Positions 51,201 through 64,000 are shown, numbered from the stretch's first letter. The stretch is 64,000 nucleotides of DNA from Metopolophium dirhodum (GCF_019925205.1 NC_083567.1:7998001-8062000); one strand, 5' to 3'. Translations and numbers: made by a program. The notes: generated by a model from the letters alone, not told the origin.

Positions 51201-52659
51201 TTACGAGGAAGTCCAATAGGCGAAACAGCCCATTTACAAACTGGACTACCACTTTGAAGTATAACTTTATGAAAAAGACCTTTACTCATTGGTGATAACA
51301 TATGAAATCCTGTACTAGCGCCTCCTGTGCTTTCGCCAAATATTGTCACTTGGCTAGGATCACCGTTGAAATGAATGATGTTTTTTTGTACCCAACGTAA
51401 AGCCATTACTTGATCTTTCATTCCATAGTTTCCGGGTATCACATCATCCTCGGTACTAAGAAACCCTTTACAAGCACACGCATTAATTGAATAATAGCTA
51501 AAATACACATATGAATGAATAGTAATAATTTTTTTTGTAAAACTTGTTTCAACTGTTAAAAAATAAATGTGTGACTTAAACATTTTAATATAATATAGGT
51601 ATATATTAACATTTTTTTAAAATTTTAAACCAAGTTATGAGCATTTTAAAATTGCAAATCTCTATAATTTAATATTTAAGTGTAACTATGGGAAATATAT
51701 AATTTTTTTAATAGTATGAAAACATTATTTACGGCCAAAAATAAAATCCCTACTCTCCCCCCCCCCCCTTGGATATGCCCATGACTTACCTAATACACCG
51801 AGCCTATAATTTATAGTGACAAGTAGCACGTCTTTGTCCATAAAATATTCAGGTCCGTGTATGCCAGGCCCACCACGGCCACGGGAAAACATACCACCGT
51901 GAATCCAAAACATTACTGGTAAAAACTTTTTATCAACTTTTGGAGTGAACACGTTTAAGTACAAACAATCTTCGTGGCTATCTGCGACATTATTTTGAAT
52001 GCATATTTTGTTCGATTCTCTCGAGGCATCCAATTTTCCGTTCCAAGGTTCAACTGGTTGTGGTGCCTTTAATAGATTTAAAAAAAAAATATTGCATGTA
52101 TCTATTAATCTTAACTTGGGACTAGTTGGGAGGAGGTTGATCAGACGTCACAATTTTAGCGGAATAGTAACGGTTTTCCAGCTAATATCTAATAAGTCAA
52201 AATTATATTGAATGAAAATAATAAGAAAAATTGTACTGAAACAAATGACAGACATGATTGTTTTTTTTTTCATGCAAACTATTTTAAACAATTTATATAA
52301 TAATTTTATGATAATTTCTACGTGAATTAATTTTGTGTCGGTAGGATATGCCTCCACTCAATTATATACTTTATTTAATTTAGCATTTCATGTGAGGAAT
52401 TTTTAATTTAAAATAACTAATTTCACGTTTTGGGCGTATATGGAATATAAATAGTAAATAGTATATTCAATGTTAATACCTTAAACCTTAATTCTCCAAT
52501 TGGTGGTCTTGCATATGGTATCCCGGTATAGGAGTAATAAGTCCGTCCATCTCTCGACTGTAGAACTTGCCCTTTGAGAATTCCATCCGCAATTCTAACT
52601 TCTAACTCACAGCACACCAATTTTAAAAAAAGTATCCATACGATATAAATACATCTCAT
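48261..52659 (-). CDS. EstH: type-B carboxylesterase with ER-type KTEL tail, 558 aa
   Basis: Coding exons: 52659-52480, 52066-51790, 51465-51083, 50394-50229, 49577-49390, 49056-48788, 48474-48261. The sum is 1677 nt, in frame. The ATG lies a few bases after a TTTAG acceptor. Motifs: signal peptide (MRCIYIVWILFLKLVCC), EDCLYLN, WIHGGM (His116), GESTG (Ser198, with Thr in place of the usual Ala after the Ser), NSAEGG (Glu329), GVTHADE (His448). The C-terminus reads DIKTEL, close to ER-retrieval tails. The architecture matches EstF and EstG (introns 2 and 4 absent). It is the most upstream member of the array. Confidence 0.92.
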
Positions 52660-55600
52660 GTTGATCTAAATAAACAATAATAAATTGTGATGTATATAGT
52701 GTGTTGCGAATATATATTGAATATATAAATCACTCATAAATATCGTATATAACGCATACGCCAACCTACTTATTATTTATAAAAATTTTTATATTTTTTT
52801 TGTTGTTACCTTAAACAAATACAATAATAATACGTATTTTCTCATTATAAATGGTATTTACAATTATAATTTATAGCTCGCTATTACATATTCACGTCAT
52901 ATTATAGATATTATCATAACACTATATTATATACCTAGGTACTATACAGTTGGTTCTATAATAACTAATACGTTATTATAACCAATAATACATTATAACA
53001 TACCTACAATTATTTTACACATTTCCACAAAAACAAAAACAATTCAAATAATTGAACTAAAATAGTGTTTAAGATCTTCATTAAAATATAATAAGCCTGA
53101 TTACCTGCGACTACCTGAGTATATCTGAATATTTTTTATAACCCATGTATTGTAAGTATTAAAATAAATAAACTATAAGTGAAACAAACAAATGTACGCC
53201 TATAACCACTGTCAATTACTACGCTATACATACCACAATTATGTATTGAAAATTTGAAATTGTATAAAATTAAATTAAATGTTTAAAAAAAAACTATTTA
53301 GCTCTATTACGTTTAATTAGAAATATTTTAATCATTTTAACTAAAAGTCTAATACTATAAACTGTTCCTAGTTAAAACAATACTAGGTTAATTACTTCAA
53401 GTTCATCTAACGCACAGTTAATCCCTACTAATATACGAGACGTTGAACACTATCTAGTGCCTATATTATATTCCTCCACAGTCCACAGTCCACCTCAAGG
53501 ATTGTTTGGCTGACAGAGTTAGCCAAAGGCTCGATCGTCGCGCCATCCGGTGTCAAAAATTGAGAGGCACGAAATAATAATATTACATATAACAATTTTT
53601 ACAACAGTTAGTTCCAACTTCCAAGACAATTAAAAAAATAATAATTATGAAAATTCGTCAACATTACGAAAATTTGCAATTAATATAATACCCAGTTAAA
53701 AATGTATCAAAAGTTTAATTTTTAAAGCTACGCCTTGTAAATTTAATATAACGTTCCTCATAAGTCATAAGTCATAGGTAAGTAGTTATTACATTGTTAT
53801 TGTTATATTCTGTGGTTATTATGCTGGAACCAAAAAATTTAAAAAACAAAATTTATTTATTTATTTAGACTATGTGCATAATAGTCTTAATTTTTTTATA
53901 GACATTTTAAGTACAAATTTGGACAAAATTACATATTTAATCAAAGTTATCAATACCTATATGGCGGGCTATATATCAATGTTAGTAATTTTGTTGTAAT
54001 TCGGAAACATTATTCATAAGAACTTAAAGTTAAAACTTTTATGTGTATTATTAATTTATAAACTTTACTATACGCAATGACATTTTAAAAATATTTAGAT
54101 TAATTTTAAGCGATTACCAATTTATACCATGAACCTATTCATACTGTTCTATGGTAAGGTGGTATACTGGTATTGACCCAAAAGTTAATAACAATCAAGA
54201 AAGAATATGACTTTTTTAATATACAATTTTAATTGTTTTACTATTTAAATTTGTACTATGAAATAAAAAAAAGCTTGTAAGTGGATGTCGCTCTGCTGTA
54301 CAGTAGGTTACAAGTGGGTCAGTGTATAATGGATTGTATTAAACTTGAATTCAAATATTCGATGATATTATAATGTAATATTAACGATTCTGAGCGGAGA
54401 AAGCTTGTCGGTCTGGATATTAATTTATATTGTTATTATTTATTATAGCCTGTAAGTTGATTTATATTATAATATTATTATTTTTTATTCGTTTCTATCC
54501 AAAATTGGGACAAAAATCAACTGACTTTAGCGCCTATTCAAATGCTCCTAAAAAAATATTGTTACTTAATAACGCTAAACTTAATTGTTTTGCTATAAGT
54601 AGAAAATTTTGTTGGGAACCTTTTAATAAAATTTCTTATCTTAGCTATGAAAAAAAAAACTTAAGTCGGTTGATTTTTGTTCCAACTTTCGAGATACTCC
54701 CTCCCCCTTTGAGACACACTACTAAACAGCCGATTTCCTATCGTATTCAGCAGCCCCGATTCTATATTAGCTATAAAAATTTCAAGGAAGCTAAAATGGG
54801 TGAGGTCAAACCGTCAGTAGCTCCCTGTCTACAGTGCCTGGACAAAAGTAATTCCTAGTACTTACTACTTAATGGACTCATTTTACAAAGGAAAGGTGAA
54901 GAATTTGAAATAATAGGTTGTAACCATAACTAGTAGTTTAAGTAACTAGTACCTAGGTTTGGCCTTATATATCCCCACATCAGAATTTTGACCCTATATG
55001 TGTTATCCTTCCTGAATTTTTGTTTGAAATAGAACAATTTATCAGTAAAAACTGACTATTGTATCAAGAATAGTTTTATATTTTTGTATATTAGAAATTA
55101 TATTCTTATAATATTTTTTTTATTAGAAAGTGCTGTGACAAGTTAAAAATAATAATAATAAGCAGAAAAATAATTTAATTTATGGACCTATATGAATTGT
55201 ATATTTCTTATGATAACAATAGTGAATGCCGAATGGGATCAACTTACAGAGATAATAAATCATAATCAATAACACGCTATTAAATCATAGGTTAATACTG
55301 CGATAACAATTTAGATTTTCTCGAAAAGTAGACTAAAATTGATTTAATTCCGATGATAAATCTGATTAAAAACCGCAATTACAATCCGTTAAAAGTGAAG
55401 GGACAAAACGCGCTTTAGAAACACTCAGAAGCATTGTAGTAAGAGCATTAAATACAGAGAAGATTAAATTTATAGATTTATTTAAGCAACTTAGTTTATT
55501 AGAGAATTATTGAACAAAAAATATTTAGTAAGCCAAAAATAAAAACTTAAAAATCATTCTTAAAATAAAAAAAATTGGTATAAATATAATATACCATATT

Positions 55601-55820
55601 ATATATAGTAATTAATAGGTACCTAGGTGGCTAGGTATATATTATTTATTATACATTATTTAAAATAAATTTTTTTAAGGTTTTATATTTGACGGTTGAT
55701 ATTTTTACACTATTTTAATAACTCAAATTCTTCTCTTAGAGTTTACAAGATCAAACTTTGTGTGGTATTTTTGGATCGATTCGTTGTTATTTGACATTTC
55801 GGCACAAATACTATATTGCG
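52660..55820. other. Divergent intergenic region between EstH and the dehydrogenase gene
   Basis: EstH and the dehydrogenase are transcribed away from each other, so both promoters lie here. Contents: AT-rich sequence, an R1 left-end fragment (54280-54425), and nothing else recognisable. The open frame at 54430-54858 has no motif and is not reported as a gene. Confidence 0.45.
54280..54425 (+). repeat. R1 repeat, 5' fragment
   Basis: gtggatgtcgctctgctgta, then cagtaggttacaagtgggtca and cgattctgagcgg, match the left end of the R1 copy in EstD intron 1 with few differences. The match stops after about 145 bp. Confidence 0.7.
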
Positions 55821-58800
55821 ATGAACACTCAAATTTTAAACGGTGAATTGCACGGAACTGTAGCACTGGTAACAGGTGGTGGTCAAGGAATGGGTCTCGC
55901 AATTGTCGACGAGTTGCTAAAAAACGGAGCATTCGTAAGTAAAAAATGAATAAGTAATAACAATATAATCTAATTTTAACCAGATTTATAAAATCGGTTT
56001 TGATATTTTGTTGTAATGACACTTGAAATTTTTACCAAATGTTTATATTAAATTTGTCTATATACGTTAAGTTTTCGACGACTCTTTATCAGCTATTTAT
56101 AGACTTTGAAATTTACCTTTTTTAGTTTTTTTTTTTATAAATGTCGATAAAAAAAACAATTACGCTCTGTCCGAAAGGTTGACAATTTAATACAAATACC
56201 CTCATGAATTATACTGGGTTTTAAAAAAAAGTTAAGAGTAAATGTGCTATGAGTGCTTGTTCTAACTACTTTTTGTAAAACTTTTTGTTCAAATACGTCA
56301 AAATCGCGAAAATTAGAAAATTATTTTGTCATTAAAAATTTTTTAATTTTCAATATTCATTCCTAAGATTTTAAATCTTAAGGAAAGATTACAAGTTCTT
56401 CAAAATGTTATTATTATGTAATTTAAAAAAAAAAGCTTAGTATAAAACCACATATACCTAAATTTTCTATAAGCGCCTGAAATTAGATTCATGTGTAAAA
56501 TAACATTTTCTCGTCAAATATTATTAGTTTTTTTTGTTGTATTTAAATCTTTATTAATCGTAGAAACTTGAAAAATGTTATCGTTATAAAAATGTTTAGG
56601 TTAGTTTTTATATTCAATTCAATTTTCAAAGTATTTATTATCAATTTAAGCTATTTATAAAAATTTCAAATTAGGTATCGAATTTTTTACTCATTTTTTC
56701 TATAAATATTAAAAAAAGGTTTTTCAGGCTGACTTGGTCAGAAAGCTTAAAAATTGTATATAAGATTCCATAAAAGTTCTTCCTTTAAAAACTTTAAAAT
56801 ATTTAAAATTTATATAGCCACAATTGTTATTACTAGCATTTGAATTTTAAATTTTGACAAAATATTGACAATTCGCAAATTATTTTCAAGTTAAAATTTA
56901 TAAAAATGTGATGTTCTATTTTTTAGTTAAGACATGGAAATGTAATACAAGTTCCTCATAAGTAGTTCATACCGAAACCAATAAATATTAAATACAAATT
57001 TTTTATAGAGACATTTGAAGTTAAAATGTAGACGAAATTTGATATTTAAACAAATAATAAATATTTTAGTTATTTTGTTGTGGTTCAAAAATATTTTTTG
57101 TATGGGTTTGAAACGTGTGTATATTATTATATTTTGTTTAGGTACCTACACAATGACATTCTATGGTTTATTCCGTATATTATATTCCTAATAAAAAAAA
57201 TTGGTTAATATAATAATTAATAGCAATAGTAAATTTAAATTTTTAATATTCATTATGATAAATGATAATAATACATCCGTGAATTTATAAAATAGAATAA
57301 CAATAATAGGCTGACAAACCATATCCGCTCAGAATTGTATTTTGTAAGTTGTAAGTATATGCAATGATTTATCATTGAATTCAAAAATCAAAATTAACAC
57401 ATCCATTAAAATAATCTACTCAATGACGACGTTAACTTGACTCCTAATGTACAGTATAGCGATTACTTATTTTCCCCTTTTTGAAGTTCGAATATAATTT
57501 AAATGGTGAGCGTGTGGGTGTGTGTATAAGATTTTGTGTAAGTGGTGTGTCGTGTGTGTGTGTGAAGTAACATAATATACGTATCAGCTAATGTAATTTA
57601 TTGTATTTACGTGTAATTGTAATTTTTTTTACGAAAATAAATAAATAAATATTATTATACCTGCTTGTATTAAGTATTTTGAATTGCGAGCAATAGTCAT
57701 TGTGTATTCTTCTTCTGTCGATCAAAATTACGCAGATATTTTTGTTATGTATACATTTACAAAACATTTGCAATGCGGACATATTCGAAAACAATGATAA
57801 TATTATAATTCCATACAATTTTATTTCTAAACTTTATTCTTCTTTATTTCTCCGATAATATTTATTTTTCACTTTTAAGTACCTACATTTAGGTATAGCT
57901 GGTACCATTCATTTTAGCAGCTGCAGTGTTTTGTATTGTAATTTAATTTGATCGACCTATATCCTCTATCGAGAAATCTCAAACAACACCACTTAGGTAC
58001 CTATGTACTTTATTTATTTAGTTTTTCATGTATTTTATGCATAACAATATTATTTGTAATTTTGTGCGTATGACCTATCCATACTATACAAAAAACCGTA
58101 AGATGATAATATTGTATTGTAATGAGATAAATAAGACAGTAAATGGAGAATAGGTTGCGAGTTATTTTTTTTTTTGTTACCTTTATGGTAAGTTTTGCCC
58201 CTCTCTGTTGAACACTTAAATGACGCCCTTGTAGTAAATTGTTATATTTTGACGATGGTTCCGATGTTTTTCCACTACGATTTTTATTCCAAATATATTG
58301 ATAAAAAATGCTTGTATAGTTGTATGGTTTACATTGATGATGTAATATTGTAATAAGATTGAGTTATCAATTATTAATACCTTCCACATCAATAAGAAAT
58401 AATATAATTATAATATGAGAAAAAAAATTAACAATTTCGATTTTTATACACATTTATTTTTGAATTAAAATTTTTGTTAAGAGAATGTCAGTGCAATATT
58501 ATTGTTTTCTCTCTCTGGCCCACGCGCCACATGGCATATTTATGTTCAGCAGAACCAACCTTATGTTGTTAGCTTTAATATTAGAGTGAACTGACCTGTG
58601 GTATAACTTAATGCTCAGAACATTATCTTTGTTCTTACGTCGGATTTTTTACGACGTTTCAGTATTTATGAAAGTTATAAGTATCTAAAATTTTACAATT
58701 TAAAATGCTAATAAATTGCATAAAAAATATAAATATCATAAAAAAAACCAACGTAAGAAAACAAATTAACTCGTATTAACCTCAAGTATGGTAATAGATC

Positions 58801-61800
58801 AATTAACTCTAATATAAAAAGCTGACAGCACAAAGGTGAGTGGTTCAGAGTGTAAAAGGAAACTGAAGTGTGGTGACATCCTATTAAAATTGAACGCACT
58901 CATAATTGAAACGTATGTGGCGTATTTTTCATACTCGATGCTGATGTGAAACTACTACCTTCGGTAGTAAGTGGCGTTAATTTTTTGACTTTGAACTCAT
59001 TATATTATGGAATTATGCAACAATAAGATAATATTATATAAGTTATATCCCATAACGATAAGAACAGTGCAGGCAAGTGGCCAGAAAGGCAGATAACAAT
59101 AGCTCGAAAATACTATATACCAGATGATTATAATTATCACTCATTATTTCAAAAAGTATAACATTTTGAAAAAAAAATGTCATGCTTTCTAGTCGTTAAA
59201 AACATCATTTTTAAGTTTTTTTTTTATCTAAAACGGCTATAAATTATGTAAAAAAAAATATTTTCATAAACATTAATACTTTTTGAAATAATGTGTGTTA
59301 CGTTAAATAAATCACCCTGTATGTATAGGTATATATACTATAGATGTATATAATATAATATATCATATACAGGGTGATTTGTTTATCGTTGAACACTCAT
59401 TATTTCAAAAAGTATTGACTTTTTTTCAAATTTTTTTTCAAATTAATTTTAGTCTCATGATTTTCTATATTTGTATACATTTTTAATATTTTTCACCCTT
59501 ATATTTATTAGGTAAACCACCATCGACTTTTGATTTTCAAATGACAACCTATATAAATAATTGCATAAATTAATGAAGCTATTTTTTTTGAATTTTCACG
59601 TTAAAATGTTCAACTTTCGTTAACTCGTTGATGAGTTATAGCTGCTCAAAGTTGGGTGGTTTTGGAAGGAGGTTTTGTGATTAAATGTGTTATACTTTGT
59701 CAGTTTAGTAGATGCCCCGCTATCGGGATTTTTATGTCCCAAGGCAAAAGATATTACACTTTTCAAATCAATTCAAATAGTACAGTAAGCTAAAGTTGTG
59801 CCCCTAAATGTATTGTATAATACCCATTTGACTGGGTGTCGCGCAGTTCGCCCCACTTAAGGTGATCTTGCCACCGGTCATAACAATACTTATAAAATAT
59901 AAAGAAGAATAGCATTGTCTGTACTAAATAGTAAATACCATCTGTAGGTAAATAACCGTTTCTATTGCACTGTAACAAAGTGTGCGTACGTCGGGCGCCG
60001 TGCAGGCTTTGATCCTTTAAATTATAATAGGTACAAAGTACAATGATTATCAATCGCGGATTCAACGATATCGAATTTATTACTATTATACCTTCTGGTC
60101 TTTACAAATAAAAATCCTAGTTCCCGACGGTGCTGATTATGTAGTATGTATGTAGAACACCTAAAAACCTTCTAAAACCACCCAACTTTGAGTAGCTATA
60201 ACTCAGCAACGAGTAAACGAAAGTTGAAAATTATAATGTGAAAATTCATGAAAAATATAGCTCTTATAATTTATGCAATTATTTATATAGGTTATCATTT
60301 GAAAATCAAAAGTCGATGGTGGTTCACCTAATAAATATAAGGGTGAAGAATATTAAAAATGTATACAAATATAGAAAATCATGAGACTAAAATTAATTTG
60401 AAAAAAAGTCAATACTTTTTGAAATAATGAGTGTTCAACGATAAAAAAAACCAATATAATTGAAACCATACGAAAACCTTACGAAAAATCGGTTAGAAAC
60501 ATTTTATCGTGTATCCAGTTCTAAAACATATTTATGTTAAAAAAATTTGAAATTTAAAATTTGAATTACATACAATTTTTTGTTAAATTTCATTATTTTG
60601 TAGAATTTCTAAATAGTTTTTTAATGCAGTTTTTCATTCAAGAACGTATACAAAGCTATTCGTACCTACATATTAACAATTATTACTAGACTTTTAAAAA
60701 ACGTTCAAAATCTTTAACAATTAATTAATTATTTAGAAGAGTTTTCAACACTATAGTAAACTGAGCATCAATCAGTTCCTTCTTTAAAAATGTATAAGCT
60801 ATAAAATTATTATCATCACATTCGAATTCTTAATAATAAATAATAATACTCGATAAACTCTATCCTACGCCGAGGTGATCGAAATGAGACAAGTGTCCAA
60901 CACTCGGTGTCTGAAATGTATATTTCGTGCATTTTTTCAAATACCTGTAAAGAAAAATTTACAGTTTACCTTAAAAATTTGATGAATTTTCGCAATAATA
61001 TTGGTGTCCGATAAAATCACTTTTCAATCATTTATGACAGAGCCTCTTATTAGTCTTATTGTACTTATTTTTGCCAAGTGTATAAATATCATAATGATTA
61101 TTCAAAAATATCTTTTTACATGAAACATTTATTACTATTAATTTTTATATAGGTGTCTTTATTAGATATTAACGAAGAAATAGGAAATAATGCGATCAGT
61201 TTATTAGAAACCAAATACAAATCGTCTTCAAGTAGATTATTATTCATAAAGTGTGATGTTACCAATGAAATCGAGTTCGAAGGTAAACAACGATGTCAAT
61301 AGTTCATGTTGTGTAAACATAAAAAATTACAATAATTTATATAAAATTTGGAACATTTTTTAATTTTAATTGTTTATTTCATATATGTTCTTAGATTCTT
61401 TTAAGAAAACTATTGAAAAATTTGGAAAAATAAACATCGTTGTTAATAATGCTGGTATCATGTCCAAGTACTTGACTTCATGGGAGCTGGCCATCGATTT
61501 AAATTACGTAAGTAACCAAGTATATAGAATCACCTAAATCTTGCACCAGTAATATTTTTATATTGCCACGATCTTTTTAATTTAATTCAATTCACAGTTA
61601 TACTATTATTTATGAATGAGGGTTAACGAGAAACAAAACAGGAACAGTTCTAATATTATTTTTTTATTTTTAAAAGTATCAGTTCTTATTAAATGTTTTT
61701 ATACCTTCGGATTATAGAAAGCAGTAGTCCGTGGTACCATACTAGGTCTCAAGTACATTGAAAACAAAGTAGACAAGAACTCTGCGGTAATTAATGTAGC

Positions 61801-62427
61801 ATCGATAGTTGGACTATCCAACACTGTCTTACCCATGTATCAATCGACCAAAAGAGCTGTTATCGACTTTACGAAATGTATTGGAGTGAGTATACCGTGA
61901 ATAGCTTACAATATATTTCACAATTCGGACATTTTTGTCATTTATTCTTATTTTAAGACTTAAGAGTGTAAAAGCTATTCTTTTTAATATTAACAACCAA
62001 ATTGTTATGCGTTTCAAGTGTCCGTTCAATTCGAAAGCGACCGGAAATAACGTTAGAGTCATGGCCATTTGTCCAGGCGTAACGTTCGACGGTTTCGAAA
62101 ACAACATTGAAGGGAAAAAAGCTTTAGAACAAGAAATTGAGGAGTTAATTACGAGTGGCGAAGAGATCCCGAATCCAAATAGAAAACTAATAATACAGAG
62201 GTAATGCATCCGATCACGTGATTACGTTAGGGTGTTACATTAATTGTAGTAGATAATATATAAATAAAAAAACTCAAAACATTTGAAAATTTGAAAATTT
62301 GTATTACAGCACTGATTACTATAAAGCTGCATTTCTTCACGTTATGAAAAACGGTAAGAACGGAGACATTTGGATAGCCGAAAATGAAGAGCCTCCGAGA
62401 CTTACACATTTCTCTACTCAATATTAA
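55821..62427 (+). CDS. Short-chain dehydrogenase, 15-hydroxyprostaglandin dehydrogenase-like, 274 aa
   Basis: Coding exons: 55821-55934, 61153-61282, 61395-61507, 61718-61885, 62019-62200, 62310-62427. The sum is 825 nt, in frame. It is a classical SDR: cofactor motif TGGGQGMG (18-25), an Asp at the end of the second strand (LLDIN, D43) favouring NAD, NNAG (99-102), and catalytic Asn118, Ser148, Tyr160 and Lys164 (YQSTK). The stretch RGTILGLKYI and the 274-aa length fit the 15-PGDH group (vertebrate member about 266 aa), which oxidises hydroxyl groups of lipid mediators; the insect substrate is unknown. It has no signal peptide, so it is cytosolic. Intron 1 is about 5.2 kb and repeat-filled; the others are short. 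It is unrelated to the esterases in sequence and on the opposite strand. The start was chosen at the ATG giving the usual N-terminus. Confidence 0.93.
56035..57430 (-). repeat. R1-family repeat, diverged long copy, reverse orientation (intron 1)
   Basis: The right end (ccgctcagaattgtatt, atttatcattgaattc, cacatccatt) is the reverse complement of the R1 left end. The body shares with other copies the pattern of poly-T followed by ataaatgtcgat, and tacaagttcctcataag. It is heavily diverged and has no coding capacity. Its limits are approximate. Confidence 0.5.
57509..57566 (+). repeat. GT-rich microsatellite
   Basis: An interrupted run of GT/TG dinucleotides (gtgtgggtgtgtgtat ... gtgtcgtgtgtgtgtgtg) inside intron 1 of the dehydrogenase gene. 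Confidence 0.7.
59138..59320. mobile_element. Small fold-back element in dehydrogenase intron 1
   Basis: cactcattatttcaaaaagt at the left is repeated in inverse form at the right (actttttgaaataatg, about 59279-59294), followed by aaataaatcaccctgt. It uses the same terminal motif as the larger fold-back beside it, so the two are related non-autonomous elements. Confidence 0.6.
59369..60450. mobile_element. Fold-back element with ~300-bp inverted arms in dehydrogenase intron 1
   Basis: The left arm (about 59385-59681; atcgttgaacactcattatt ... gttgggtggttttgg) is repeated inverted in the right arm (about 60167-60442; ccaaaccaccc-like end to aatgagtgttcaacgat), with a spacer of about 485 bp. The left end carries acagggtgattt, a mariner-like terminus. 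No open frame fits a transposase. It is in the sense intron, so a transcript would fold here. Confidence 0.75.
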
Positions 62428-64000
62428 AATATATCGACTCCTAACGGAATTTCAATTTTCTATATTTTACTGATTTTGATAAAATGATTAATTAAAACAT
62501 TGATTTGATTTGCATTGATTTTATTGACTTTACCTCAGTTAAAAAATATAGTTGGTTAAGATATAATTCCATACGCTGTAAAGTTTAATTCAATTTAAGT
62601 ATTTAACCACAACTTACAATATAATGGTAAAAACTATATTCACTTACATTGTTGCAAATTATAATATTACAGTTGTGCACTTGCAAATATTATACGTATA
62701 CTACAAGTTTTTTTTAATTTAAATTATACCTTCATGGCTTCATACAATATTATTATAATGCTATTTTTTCCCACTACCGTTTGTTTGTGTAAGTAGCAGG
62801 TGCATATGTTACTTTAAAATGGCAACTTATTCTAAATTTCACGATCCAAAGCAGAATGTTTATATGAGATTTTTTAAGGTTAATTATGAAATATTGAAAT
62901 AATAAAGTTTTGTTTAAACTAATTAAGGTTTGAGCTGAGTAATCGAAGGTGTGGGTCTCTTCTGACATTTTTATTCTCATATTTACAGGAGAGCCCTTTT
63001 TAATTTTTACAGGCATACAATGATTTAAAATTGCATGTAATATATGGGTAAAAGTCTTGAAAAAAAATATTAATTTTTTTTATTGCATACAAAATCTATA
63101 TAATTTTATTGAGTACCTATAGGTCACTGTAATGTATGTGTTAAATTCGAATTCAATTACAACTGAGCATTAAGTTATCTGATCTAGTCTATTTTTATCT
63201 ATTGATTATAAAAATAAGTTTTCATTTAACGAAATGTATGGTGAGTAGAAAATATCTCTTGGAATCTTGGACTTAGTCACGGTGATGAATTGATCAGTCG
63301 GTTTTCAATGATGATTGATGAAGGACTTGATTGGCAAAATACTAAACAATAAAGATACAGAAAAGTTCAAAGGTTATAGTTAACATATATGTCAAGTTTG
63401 CAACTTAATGTTAGTAAGCTTGATATTTGTTAGTTTAATATTTATTCAAAATTAATTGTTTAAAACCAATAATATTAAAAAGAAAAAAGTGGAAAGTAGA
63501 TAACCACTCTGAGACTCTGCTGTACAGTAGGTGTCGAGTGTACTTTGTCATTGAACAAGTATCTGTAATTAATGTCTTAAATTGTAATTCAATGATATTA
63601 TGATGAATCATTGCATACGAAAAACTATTTTGGATGTCATATTGTATATTGTGTATATAAAACATAATAATATACGTACAAATTTCAAGTACCCACAAAG
63701 AATATATTTTTTAATTTCAACAAAATAACTAATATCGTAATCTGTGGCTTGGTACAAAGAAGGGCAATGTCATATATTTGGACGAATTTGAGATTATTTG
63801 ACCAATGTCATTAAACTTTAATTTTAAAATGTTTGGGTATATTTAAAAAACTGGCCGATTGGTTTTTTTAATTTCTGAACACTATCAAAACGTGTCATTG
63901 GCCTTTGTTGCACCAAGCTACAGCGTTATCCTTTGTTCAAATATCTAATTTCATCAACATTTTAACTTCAAATGGCTTTAAAAAGTGTGTGCTTGGCCAT
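62428..64000. other. Region downstream of the dehydrogenase
   Basis: No gene is supported up to the window end. Two R1-like fragments occur, at about 63111-63170 (ggtcactgtaatgtatgtgt, aattcgaattcaatt) and 63505-63620 (gactctgctgtacagtaggt ... attgtaattcaatgatatta). The rest is AT-rich and unremarkable. Confidence 0.5.
63505..63620 (+). repeat. R1 repeat, 5' fragment
   Basis: ctctgctgtacagtaggt followed by aattgtaattcaatgatatt matches the R1 left end at about 26133-26210 with moderate divergence. Confidence 0.6.

Noticed and set aside
54430..54858. 142-codon plus-strand open frame between EstH and the dehydrogenase
   Set aside because: It has no domain, no ATG at its first codon that can be trusted, and irregular composition next to an R1 fragment. 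Most likely chance.
1..64000. A CRISPR array, operon or bacterial transfer
   Set aside because: Genes have spliceosomal introns, repeats are eukaryotic in type, and no regularly spaced repeats or polycistronic layout are present.

Overview
The window looks like nuclear DNA from an aphid, most likely a member of the Macrosiphini close to the pea aphid. It is very AT-rich, with short introns carrying canonical GT-AG sites, an interstitial run of the insect telomere unit TTAGG, several small inverted-repeat elements, and tRNA-headed SINEs. No bacterial-type gene organisation is present. The species call is inference from style and gene content; no marker gene fixes it.

The core of the window (about 0.47-52.7 kb) is a tandem array of type-B carboxylesterase genes, all on the minus strand. 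I call them EstA to EstH from left to right. EstA is represented only by its first coding exon (469-657). Seven others are complete and open from start to stop once the introns are removed: EstB (6449-9987, 561 aa), EstC (14724-18397, 548 aa), EstD (22146-27311, 551 aa), EstE (30758-33712, 558 aa), EstF (34978-38371, 570 aa), EstG (42529-45609, 539 aa) and EstH (48261-52659, 558 aa). Each has a signal peptide or signal-like N-terminus, the EDCLYLN-type signature, a nucleophile elbow, a catalytic Glu and a catalytic His. They fall into two structural groups. EstB-E have nine coding exons and an oxyanion strand whose usual His is Ala or Pro. EstF-H have seven coding exons (introns 2 and 4 absent) and a normal HGG motif. 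The nucleophile elbow (GQSAG, GRSAG, GESAG, GGSSG, GESTG) and the C-terminal tail (KNEL, KTEL, KNEH, KTEI or cut short) differ between copies, so the array looks like a family that is diversifying in catalysis and localisation. EstD carries in its 5' half a near-identical copy of the 5' half of EstB.

Upstream of EstA, EstB and EstC lie three short conserved blocks in constant order that look like a shared promoter. Acceptor sites just before most start codons indicate non-coding first exons.

The right end (55821-62427, plus strand) holds one gene of a different family: a six-exon short-chain dehydrogenase (274 aa) resembling NAD-dependent 15-hydroxyprostaglandin dehydrogenase, with a 5.2 kb first intron full of repeats.

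The rest is intergenic and repeat-derived: a dispersed ~0.9 kb repeat family (R1 here), several MITE-like elements (one flanked by TTAA), two SINE copies, fold-back elements, and homopolymer G/C tracts. Exon boundaries were placed by eye from splice sites and reading frame and may be off by a base or two. For every multi-exon gene the exon lengths sum to an exact multiple of three.
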